DNA of 40,693 nt from Anaeromyces robustus (Eukaryota > Neocallimastigomycota > Neocallimastigomycetes > Neocallimastigales > Neocallimastigaceae). The notes beneath the pieces were generated by a model. The model saw only the letters and a list, made by a program, of their open reading frames with translations. It did not search any database and was not told the origin of the DNA. The position numbers and the translations under genes are program-made. This document shows, one piece after another, positions 32,281 through 40,693 of the stretch (positions are counted from its first letter, which is position 1; each line of letters begins with the position of its first letter). The stretch spans positions 1-40,693 of the forward strand of contig MCFG01000503.1 in the NCBI GenBank assembly GCA_002104895.1. The letters are read 5' to 3'.

Positions 32281-33127
32281 CTTCTAAATCAGTAATACCA
32301 TAATTCTTTTCTGATTTAGTCAAGGTTCTGCTAATGAAATGAACTGGATGTTCAATATCATTATCATCATTCTTTTGGAGAAGTACTCCACCAACACCAT
32401 CATAAGAAGCATCAGTTCTGATTATAAACTCTTTATCGAATTCAGGATACTTCAATATTGGAGCATTAATTAACTTTTCCTTAAGTTTTTGGAAACTTTC
32501 TTCTTGTTCAGTACTCCATATGTACTGGACTTTCTTCCTTAATAACTTGCACAATGGAGCTGAAGTTTTTGCATATTGGTCTATGAATTTTCTATAGTAA
32601 CCAATAGCACCTAGAAATGATCTTAGCTCGTGAACATTAGTTGGAGCTTTCCATTCACGGATAGACTTTACTTTTTCGTCTATCGGTTTGAGACCTTGAT
32701 CTGTTACTTTATGTCCTAATACTTCAACTTCGGTTTGCATAAAGCAACATTTTTCGATATTTATTTTTAGTTTATGTTCCTTAAAAATTTCTAACACTTG
32801 CTTAATATGAACTAAGTGTTCTTCAACAGTTTTAGAATAGATTAATATATCATCGATGAAGTTATAGACGCATTTTCCTATTAATGGAAAAAGAATGCGG
32901 TTCATTTCTCTTTGGAATGTAGCTGGTGCACCTGTTAAACCGAAAGGCATAACTTTAAATTGGTAATTACCAAATTTTGTAGTAAAGGTGGTAATTTCGA
33001 TACTATCATCATCCATACGAATTTGATGATAACCAGAGTATAAGTCCATAGTTGTAAAAATTTTTGCACCTGCTAAGCTATCAAAAATTTCATCGATATT
33101 TGGCAGTGGGTATGAATCCTTCTTAGT
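32281..33127 (-). pseudogene. Pol A, middle part: reverse transcriptase and start of RNase H
   Basis: Reads KKDSYPLPNIDEIFDSLAGA, MDLYSGYHQIRMDDD (RT block with catalytic D), MPFGLTGAPATFQ, NFIDDILIYS (catalytic DD, with Phe where Tyr is usual), LGHKVTDQGL, FLGAIGYYRKFI, then RNase H IIRTDASYDGVGGVLLQ up to TLTKSEKNYGITDLE at the insertion. Frames on both sides join exactly across both inserted elements. An ORF start at 33049 is only the first internal Met. Confidence 0.9.
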
Positions 33128-33727
33128 GTAATGATTGAGTGGAGTTTATTAGCAACAGGCCCGCAAGCTTGAGTAACTCGAAATAATGGACAACACGAAA
33201 GATCTAAGAAAGATAAAAGACACAGTTAATTAAAAATATGTTTTATAATAAAATGTTTTATTAATTTTTATTAAATTTAAAATATAATAATTTATTAATT
33301 AGTTAGTGTAATATTTCGAATTACTTATATAACTAGTTAATAAAAACGCGAAGAAAAAATATTTCTTTTGTCGAAATTTTACACGTATTTATACTTTTTA
33401 CGGAAAAATAGTTTTCGTTTGTAAAAAGTATTAAAAGTTCTAGAAACTTAGATTTTTTGATTTAAAATGAATCTCGGATAAATAAAATTTAAAATAAAAA
33501 GAAAAACTAGAATCTTTTAGAATTTAATCGATAAGATTTTATCGATTAAATTCGAGTAATTTCTACAACAAGGAAAAGTGTAGAAAATTTTGATAATAAA
33601 TTTTTAAAATAAAATTTTTCCAAAATTGGAAAGAGTGAGAGTCGAACCCGAGAGGTTCGGCCTGATGGTTCTAGTGTTTGACCACTAGACCATGGTTACT
33701 ATTTTACTAATTCTGAGTTTCGTTACA
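33128..33727 (-). mobile_element. Solo tRNA-headed TG...CA element interrupting pol A RT
   Basis: Exactly 600 bp between a 6-bp duplication, CTTAGT on the plus strand (33122-33127 and 33728-33733). Removing it restores the frame N-E-S-T-K / K-D-S-Y-P. On the minus strand it begins TGTAACGAAACTCAG and ends AATCATTACA. Ends, size and target duplication are those of a solo LTR, yet the 5' end carries tRNA-like A and B boxes. Its interior sequence differs from copies 1 and 2, so it is a second family of the same design. Confidence 0.85.
33632..33702 (-). ncRNA. tRNA-like sequence in the solo element
   Basis: On the minus strand: A box TGGTCTAGTGG (33682-33692), 32 nt, then B box GGGTTCGACTC (33639-33649). 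The start, AACCATGGTCTAGTGG, matches Glu/Asp/Gln-type tRNA 5' halves. The middle has re-folded into two simple hairpins (CTAGTG/CACTAG and GAACC/GGTTC), and the acceptor halves do not pair. Confidence 0.6.
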
Positions 33728-35431
33728 CTTAGTAGATTCATTGACCTTTCTATAGTCAATACACATTCTCAATTTACCATTTGGTTTTGGAACTAAAACA
33801 ATGGGAGATGACCATTCTGAACTAGAAGGTTCAATTAATCTCTGTTCTACAAGTTTTGCAATAATTTCTTGTAAAATATCAGACTTTAACTTAGTCAGTC
33901 TGTAAAATTTTTGTTTAATTGGTTTGGCACCTTCTTTGAGTACTATTTTGTGAGGAGATAAATCTGAAGGTGTCAATTCTTCAGTAGAAGTTGCAATAAT
34001 ATCAAGATACTCTTGAAGTAATTTAACAATTTTATCACCAAATAGAGGATTTAAGGCTTCGTAAAATTCTTTGTTTTGAATATATTCTTGAGGTGGTAAT
34101 CCTTCAATTTTCTTTAAGTTTTTCTTAGCTTCACGACGATCTAATGCCTTAATCATACATAGTAATTTTTCCTCATTATTATATTCATTGTTAATGGGAG
34201 CTATTACATCTACTAAACCTTTTTTGTTGAATTTACATAGACTATATAATATTGGATGAATAAATAAGTGATTATCAATCTGAGTTTTTAAGTTAATCAA
34301 AACATCGTAAAATGGATCTTCATTTTCAACTACTCGACAAACAACTGTTAATTTAAGATTATTAATATTAATTGGTAATTCAATAACAATATCTTCAGAA
34401 TATATATCATTCATAGTTGCTAAGCGTATTCGTCCAGAGCTGAATCCAATTGGTTCGTATTTGTTAGGTAATTTATGTAAAAACTGTTTAGTAACTATAC
34501 TTAAGTTACTGCACGAATCAATTAACGCTTTTCCAGGAATACCATCTACTGTTATGTCAACCATAGCTATATCATCTTCCTTCGGCTCATGCCGTTTCTT
34601 TTTATAAGTATGGTTGTAATTGTTTACCATAATAGTAGAGGCACAGACATTATCCACAACACCAGAAACTTTTGGTTGACTTTTATCCAATTTTTCTAAT
34701 TTAAAACCTTGAGACACAAGCGATCGAATTTTTGGAGATACATCTAATAGTTGACCAAACGTGATGTTACAATTGATTGAATTCAAATCCTTAAGTACAT
34801 CATAACCATCACAATTAGTTTGCATTTGGATTTTTCTAGGAACTTTAGTTGTTGAGTTATCCTTTTCAGTTGATTTAGAGTTTTCGTTTAGAAGTTTGGT
34901 TAAGGTTTGTTTGGTTTTGTTAGAACTCTTTTCAGAATCTTCATCAATTTCACTTTCGATTATGTCCGAAGTAGTGTTTTGTTTATCTTCTTTTGAAGTA
35001 CTAGTCTTACTTCTTTCCTTATCACGTAGATCCTTTTCAATTTGTTTTTCTTTTTCAATTCTTGGTTGAGCAGCAATTGAAGGATGAATTTGAGGAGTTG
35101 GTTCTTTAGCTTTACTTGGTTTCTCCCTCAATTCATTTTCTTTCTTTTTCCGTAAAGCTGGAGTGGCAATTGGTCTAGGATCATCCTTAAGGCTTCGGTG
35201 GACTCTCTTTTCCTTTGGAGATTCATTTTCTTTACTATCATTTTGAGCTTTTCTTTTGACAGCATTAACTAAGAATTCCACGGCATCATTTAATGAATTT
35301 TCTGGGTCAGAAAATTTTTCTTCTTCAAATTTTTCTTCTTCTATTTGTTCAACTGATTCTGGCTGACAAAATATCGAAGCAGTTTTATTGACGACGGGAG
35401 TGCTTCCTCTCCCCTTTAATGATTTAAACGT
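33728..35431 (-). pseudogene. Pol A, 5' part: protease and start of reverse transcriptase
   Basis: Open from about 35431 (just after a TAA in this frame, overlapping the gag end by about 16 nt in the -1 frame). The first Met is at 35281. In the 524-residue ORF from that Met: a long Lys/Glu/Ser-rich charged region (1-150); a retropepsin-like domain (about 236-345) whose active-site motif reads IDSCSN (254-259) rather than the usual D(S/T)G; and the RT beginning (445-518) with SSPIVLVPKPNGKLRMCIDY. The last six codons (CNETQN) are inserted-element sequence. Inferred: Gag-Pol made by -1 frameshifting or reinitiation. DSC could mean a dead or variant protease. Confidence 0.8.
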
Positions 35432-36315
35432 TTATTTTCGAAGTAGTTTTTACGATTTTCGTCAATAATTGCCTTTAACTTAGGACATTCTGGTTGATAG
35501 TGTCCTTCTTCCTTACAAAAGAAACATACATTAATGGATAACTTCTGCATCTGTTTGGTGAGTTCATCTACATCGGTGTCATTACTTCTTCTTTTATGAT
35601 CATGAAAGTTCTTCTTCTTATTGAAATTTGATTTACGAGAATTAAATTGAGGTTGTTCAGGAAAATCAACATCTGACTTAGTGATAAGACGATCGACTTT
35701 TTCGGCAATTTCGAAAGCTTTGCGAAGGGAAATATCATCCTTGAGAGATACCTTCTTCCATGCTTCCTTGTTGTTTTGTAAAGAGTCTGCATAGTCCAAG
35801 ACTCCAATCTTCTTTTTATGCTTTTTATCCAATTTGAGATAGAGTGAACGATAACGGATGTTAAAGTCTTTTACCTTTTCATTTCTTCTAATTTTTAATG
35901 CACGGATTTCCCTAAGTAGAACATTCTGATCTTCTTTGATTCCGTAAAAGATTTCAAGTTCATTGACTATTTCGGATAGGGATGGATAGTGGTTAGTACT
36001 TCTTCAAGGTCGTCATCATCTTCATCATCACTATCGTTATCCTTGTTTTGCATATTTTGGATAACTTCTCTAGGTTCACCGGTAGAAGTAAGTATACAGG
36101 CCACAAAGATTGTTTGAGGATCTCTAACATTTTGTAATCTGATCCATAGCCTTAAGTCAGAAGCCCATGATCTAATATCTAAAGTTTCCTTCTTAAGTTT
36201 TTCAATGCCTTAAGTTCCTTTTTAAGTTCCCTAAAATTAAGTCTGGCTTGGTTGGTGTTGGTTAAAGGACTTGGTAATGAAGTAGTTGGAGTTGATTCTG
36301 GAGTGTCTGAATCCA
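35416..36315 (-). pseudogene. Gag of the gypsy element, two frameshifts
   Basis: Starts MDSDTPESTPTTSLPSP at 36315. One A is missing near 36208 (frame change after ELKKELKAL). It continues ETLDIRSWASDLRLWIRLQN and an acidic run NDSDDEDDDD. A second shift lies near 35980 (before SEIVNELEIFYGI). Then RNEKVKDFNIRYRSLYLKLD, the capsid-like C-terminal region and a CCHC zinc knuckle CFFCKEEGHYQPEC (C-x2-C-x4-H-x4-C), ending KRLNH at 35416. It packages and coats the element RNA in the cytoplasm when intact. The 138-codon ORF at 35416-35832 is only its C-terminal piece. Confidence 0.85.
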
Positions 36316-36444
36316 TGTTGATAGTTTTGATCAATTTAAATATATATAGCAATATAAAAATATAAAACTGAGAATTGATAATAAGGTTGTAGAGTTTATT
36401 TCAAATTAGCTAAGAATTTAAGTTGATTAATAATAGTTGATATT

Positions 36445-36620
36445 GTTAAGCTCGAACTCTCTTCGACCCACTTAACTTAATGTTGATACATATATATTAC
36501 GCTCGAATTCTCTTCGACCCACGTAATTAGTTGAATTGTTACGCTCGAACTCTCTTCGACCCACGTAACTTATAAAATTGATAATATCTAAGCTCGAATA
36601 TCTTTTCGACCCACTTAGAT
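36445..36620 (-). repeat. Four hairpin repeats with covarying stems in the gag leader
   Basis: Units at 36445-36476, 36496-36527, 36538-36569 and 36586-36620. Each has the invariant centre CTCGAA-(Y/A)TCT...TTCGACCCA. Outer stems differ but always pair: GTTAAG/CTTAAC, ATTACG/CGTAAT, GTTACG/CGTAAC and ATCTAAG/CTTAGAT. An inner stem CGAA/TTCG closes a 5-6 nt pyrimidine loop (purine on the minus-strand RNA). They lie 130-305 nt upstream of the gag ATG, between it and the PBS, in the untranslated leader. Inferred: structured RNA elements for packaging, dimerisation or translation control. Confidence 0.85.
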
Positions 36621-37530
36621 TAAAAAGAATTATTTATTGGTTATATTATAATATTGATTTATATAGTATCTTATTTATCTTTGAAATATTTTTCTAACTA
36701 TCTTATAATTACTATTCTAACTTATTTAATTTTTATTTTATACATATATTAAAATTTATTTAAAATTAATTTTTATTTATTTAATTTTTATAATTATATT
36801 ATGTAAATATAGTCCAATATATAGAATGTTAAACCATCAAGTCTATATACTGTTTTAATCTATATTGATAAGTTCTTTTAGCTCTCCTACAATAACACAA
36901 AAATTTTCGATTGTTAATATTAATAATAAATTATTAATAAAAGGAAGGAATATTATTTAATTCTTTATAATCACTAACTTAATTAGCGGAAAGAAATAAA
37001 CAAATTCTTTTCCCCAGTATCAAAAATAATTGAATGCAAGAGTATTATGTGTGACAGTTTAACTTGTCCGCTTAGAAGTCAATATAAACTAATATCTATA
37101 TTAAATATTCTTATAAAAATTATCTAAATTTAATTAATTTTAATTAACTATCTAAAAAAAAAATTTATATATTAATTACTATTTAATTTAATTAGTATCA
37201 ATAAATATAAAATATTAATAATTTATACTATTCAACTGATAGTACACACTGTCTGACGTGCAGCTTGCCTCTTCAACGGCGTCATGCCACGCGTGTGCCA
37301 CGGTTACTATATACACTAATAATATATAGCAGTCCAGAGCCTACTAGCCCAATTACTATGTAGGTTAAACTAAACCCGGAAATCGTTGAATAATATAAGT
37401 TTTAAAAATAGTTTATAAATATTGATTTACTAATATTAATTAGTAACCAATATAAAAAAAATATGTTTTATTAGAACAATTATAAAAATTATGAATTAAC
37501 AATCTATCCTGTGTGTTTATTTGTTATAAT
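36621..37530 (-). other. Untranslated leader of the gypsy element
   Basis: About 0.9 kb between the PBS and the hairpin repeats, no ORF. It is AT-rich except for a GC-richer island at about 37238-37310 (words such as CGGCGTCATGCCACGCGTG) and a patch at 36880-36920. An unusually long leader for this class if all of it is transcribed. Confidence 0.5.
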
Positions 37531-37547
37531 CCCCGATATCTCCACCA
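37531..37547 (-). promoter_or_regulatory. Primer binding site (PBS) for reverse transcription
   Basis: On the minus strand TGGTGGAGATATCGGGG lies 8 nt downstream of the LTR end (...GTAACA). It is complementary to a tRNA 3' end reading CCCCGATATCTCCA-CCA, with a plausible 7-nt acceptor strand TATCTCC. It marks the LTR at 37556-39361 as the 5' LTR of the element to its left. The priming tRNA cannot be named from this window. Confidence 0.7.
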
Positions 37548-37555
37548 AATTTTTA

Positions 37556-39361
37556 TGTTACGGTTCATAAAATTAATAAATGGATTATAACAAACAAAAT
37601 ATTTAAAAACACTTCAAGATTTGTTAATTAAAATTTTTATTTAGTTTAAAGTTATTTTATTTATTAAGTTTTTAATATTAAGAATTATTAAAGATCAATA
37701 AAAAAATAAAAGATTAAGGATCAATTGATAATGATCATAATTCAAAAATTATTTTAAAAATTACACGTATTTATATTTTTTTTACAAGTTAAAATTTGTT
37801 AAGCCTATCTAACATTTTCCAACTAATTTAAAATATAATTACTAAGTAAAACTAAAATAAATTGAATATAAATTGTTAATAAAATTATTAGTTAATTATT
37901 ATAAATATTTATTATATAATAATTAATTACTATCTATTTATTATTATTATAATTATTAATATATTTAAGAGAATATTTTAGAATTTTAACAGAAAATTTA
38001 CTAAACTATTACTAATAGAATTGTAAAAGAAATGTTAAATGAGGGTAGTTTTGGTTTAATAATGGTCAGGTCAAGATGTTTAATTAATAACAAAATAACT
38101 AATTAAACAAATATATAATTAATAGGCAAATTTATTTATTAATACACAATAAATTAATTAATTAAAAGAACACTTTTTTAAAATAATTAAGTTTTATAAT
38201 AATATTTTTTATTAATAATTAATTAAGAAAAGTTTAAATAATAATTAGATTATTAAGTCATTAATTCTAAGTTATTTAGTTAATAATCTTACAAAGATTA
38301 AAAGGAATTGTAATTTCAATCCTTATTTATACTTTTTCTAAATCTAATAATTATTAATACATTTAATTATTATAATCTATTGATAATATATTTATACATG
38401 TATAATTTTAAATAAAATATATGAATAAAATAATATTGATAAAAATCTAACTATATAAAACTAATATAAAACTATATAAACTATTAATAAATTTAATGAT
38501 AAGAATTTATAATCTAAGATTTAGATTTATAACTATTCTAATTATTTAACTAGTTAACTATTTAATTATTTTAATTGTTTAGTATACTATTTAATTATTT
38601 ATCTATATATTAATTATTTTTATCTTTGGATTTTTATAATCTTTTCTGTATAATTAATTCTAGATAAAATGGGATATTTTTAATTATTTAAGATCTTAAG
38701 TAAATTTTAAATCTTTTTGAGATTTTTAGAATTCTAAGAATTTCTGTAAATTAATATAATAATCAACTATTCTAATTTTTATAAAAATAATTAACAATTA
38801 TTATAATATATTATATAAATTATTATTATTATTCTAATTAATATTTTATAAATTATTTGAAGGCGTTTTCTGTATATCTGAATGATTATTATTATTATAA
38901 ATTATAATATAATTATTGAAATAAAAAGATTTTATCTATATAAAATATTATAATTATTTATTTATGGATCCTTGTAAATATTTAATTATATTTTTATATT
39001 GTATAAACCTTTAAAGTCCAATATCTCGCCAGCCAGTGGTCCAAATGGGCTGAAATTCAGATATGTTGTAGCTCTTGAGCAGAGCTTCTCAATGAGCATA
39101 AAATCAAGCGGAAATCTTCAATATTTGCCAAGTTATCGTTATTTTTCTTCTGATTATTTTTATTAATATCTTAAGGGTTAAATTAAGTTGATTAATATTT
39201 ATTTAATTTGTCCAAACCCTTTACAATATCAATTTAAATACTTTTTAATATTTGTTTATTTTATTGAAAATCGAATTTTAAGTGATTTAGTCAATAACGA
39301 AATTTAAATGTAATTGATCTATTAGTGAATTTCAATTTTAAATCCACTAATATTCGCGACA
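37556..39361 (-). mobile_element. Ty3/gypsy long terminal repeat (right LTR, shared by two elements)
   Basis: 1806 bp, TGTCGCGAATATTAGTGG...GAACCGTAACA on the minus strand, near-identical to 23635-25515. On its left lies a PBS (5' LTR role). On its right lie a polypurine tract (39362-39375) and pol B 3' UTR (3' LTR role). So it is a single LTR shared by two tandem elements. Shorter than the left LTR mainly through an indel near 38034. Confidence 0.85.
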
Positions 39362-39616
39362 TCGCTCCCCCAAAGAAAATCGAATTCCAGGCGATTGTCA
39401 ATAACCAAATAATATGAATTAAAGTTTGGAATTAATAATTTTAAATAATTTATAGTTGAAAATAATATATATGAATATATTATAAGTTGAATAATAAATA
39501 TATAATATAAAATAGTTGATATTAAATTTTTAAAGATTTTTAATTGAATGATATATTTTGAATATATTGCAATATATGGAAATTTAAATTGAAAAAAAAA
39601 AATTTTTAAAATTTAT

Positions 39617-39663
<47 letters not shown>

Positions 39664-40127
39664 AATTAATAAAAATTTTTTTTTTTTTGAAAAATTATTA
39701 AAAAAAAAAATTTTTTATTTTTGAATAATAAAATTGATATCAATAATAGTGAATATTTTGTAATAAAATTGAATATTTTTAATAATTAATAGTCCATTTT
39801 AATATTAATTTTGATAATAATTGAGTGTGTATATTGTATATTTTGATTTTTAGTGTAAAATTGTAATTTTTGAAATAAAGATGTAAAACGATCGCATGTT
39901 AAATTTTATTAAAATTGAAGTGTTTTTTAATTTTTATTGATTATTTAATTTATATGAAAAATTTGAAAAAATTTTTTGAAATTGAAATTTCAATTTGTTA
40001 TGAATTTTGTTGAAATTTCAAAATGAATTGTTGAGATGAGTCTATGGTGTGTTAATAATTATTGTTGATATTTGTTTTTTGAATTATATTATTGATTTTT
40101 TATATATTGGTGTAAATTAAATTGAAA
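39362..40127 (-). other. Polypurine tract and pol B 3' UTR of the right-hand element
   Basis: Direct counterpart of 25516-26281, with the same PPT and the long T run (about 39619-39655). Nothing else seen. Confidence 0.7.
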
Positions 40128-40693
40128 TTAATGTTTGCGAATGTTTTTATTGAAATTGATTAATAATTCTTGGTAACGTGGGTCGTTTTCAATAACTGTT
40201 GCAGGCACCCAGTGCCAGGTTAGTCTATGTTTATATCTTATTTTGTATTCATATCGTTTTTCTTTATAGTTGGTCCTAAAATCGGCTATTTCTACTATTT
40301 CGGCGGTAGTTTCTTTGTATTTTTTCCTGTTTTTAAATATTTCTGGAGTAGAAATGTATGGTTCTAGCTCAGAAATATGGAATACTGGATGATGTTTTGG
40401 GAAAGGTGATTTCGAAATGTCGATTTTATAATTACCATTAGGTAGCACTTCCAAGATTTTGTATGGTCCATACTTGCGTGGAGCAAGTTTTTGATTTTCA
40501 TTAGTAGCAAACGCTGGTGGAGCATTAATCCATACTTTTTCATTTTCTTTTAACTCTGGTGCAGCAATTCTTTTCTTATCAGCTTGTCTTTTATATAAGT
40601 CTTGTGCACGCATTAACACTTCTTTAACTAAAGGAAAGTTATCACCTACATTTTGAATATATTTAAAATTAGAGTTAGTACCATTAAATAAGA
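40128..40693 (-). CDS. Pol B C-terminus with intact chromodomain (partial at window edge)
   Basis: The minus-strand frame is open from the window edge to TAA at 40128. It matches residues about 500-647 of the pol B copy at 26385-28328 nearly exactly (RAQDLYKRQADKKRIAAPEL, HHPVFHISELEPYISTPE). It then continues where that copy is frameshifted: YEYKIRYKHRLTWHWVPATV and YQELLINFNKNIRKH, a chromodomain. Known: chromodomains at the integrase C-terminus (chromoviruses) steer integration to modified chromatin. This copy is the right-hand element of the tandem array. Confidence 0.9.
   Translation of the reverse strand, partial: LFNGTNSNFKYIQNVGDNFPLVKEVLMRAQDLYKRQADKKRIAAPELKENEKVWINAPPAFATNENQKLAPRKYGPYKILEVLPNGNYKIDISKSPFPKHHPVFHISELEPYISTPEIFKNRKKYKETTAEIVEIADFRTNYKEKRYEYKIRYKHRLTWHWVPATVIENDPRYQELLINFNKNIRKH

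Overview
The window reads as accessory chromosomal DNA of an anaerobic gut fungus (Neocallimastigomycota; Piromyces, Neocallimastix or Anaeromyces type). The base composition is extremely AT-rich, with long A/T runs and (TTTA)n microsatellites. The left edge encodes a secreted serpin carrying two fungal CBM10-type dockerins, a 'celpin' architecture described from Piromyces cellulosomes. Several genes belong to bacterial-type nuclease/ATPase families (AAA-ATPase-like plus PD-(D/E)XK, and Rpn/PDDEXK_2), which I understand to be common in these genomes. The species assignment is inference; no rRNA or other marker is present.

Layout, left half (1-18.6 kb): 5' part of a celpin on the minus strand (1-632); about 4.5 kb of nearly featureless AT DNA; an AAA-ATPase/PDDEXK_9 gene (5626-7464); fragments of two further ATPases (8283-8597, 8605-8835); a decayed Rpn paralogue directly upstream of an intact Rpn gene (9050-9601, 9743-11002); an unrecognised gene broken into two frames (11920-13544); a secreted Cys-containing protein with one frameshift (13789-14621) abutting a gutted sugar-transporter pseudogene (14628-15375); and a second intact Rpn gene on the minus strand (17347-18573). 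Most genes here are intact singletons of expanded families or decaying copies, and homopolymer-run indels are the commonest lesion.

Middle (18.9-23.6 kb): a nest of Mutator-like (MULE-type) elements whose termini carry the word GTGCATTTCG. A 2.58-kb element U is flanked by a 10-bp direct repeat. A 1.6-kb element M1, flanked by its own 9-bp direct repeat and holding a decayed MULE transposase C-terminus, landed across the right target duplication of U. The host sequence was the end of a third related element V, and M1 and V now form a roughly 0.93-kb palindrome.

Right (23.6-40.7 kb): Ty3/gypsy (Metaviridae-type) elements, all on the minus strand. Two 1.8-1.9 kb LTRs (23635-25515 and 37556-39361) flank a 12-kb interior with a PBS, a leader, gag, a complete pol A and, downstream of it, the RT-RH-IN-chromodomain half of a different pol (pol B). 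The right LTR is also the 3' LTR of a second element that begins with pol B sequence at the window edge, so this is a tandem array sharing an LTR. Pol A is interrupted by TG...CA elements of about 570-600 bp with 5-6 bp target duplications. Each carries tRNA-like RNA polymerase III A and B boxes near one end, which resembles solo LTRs or TRIMs with a tRNA-type promoter. The gag leader holds four hairpin repeats whose outer stems change in a compensatory way. These last two are the strongest candidates for undescribed biology here.
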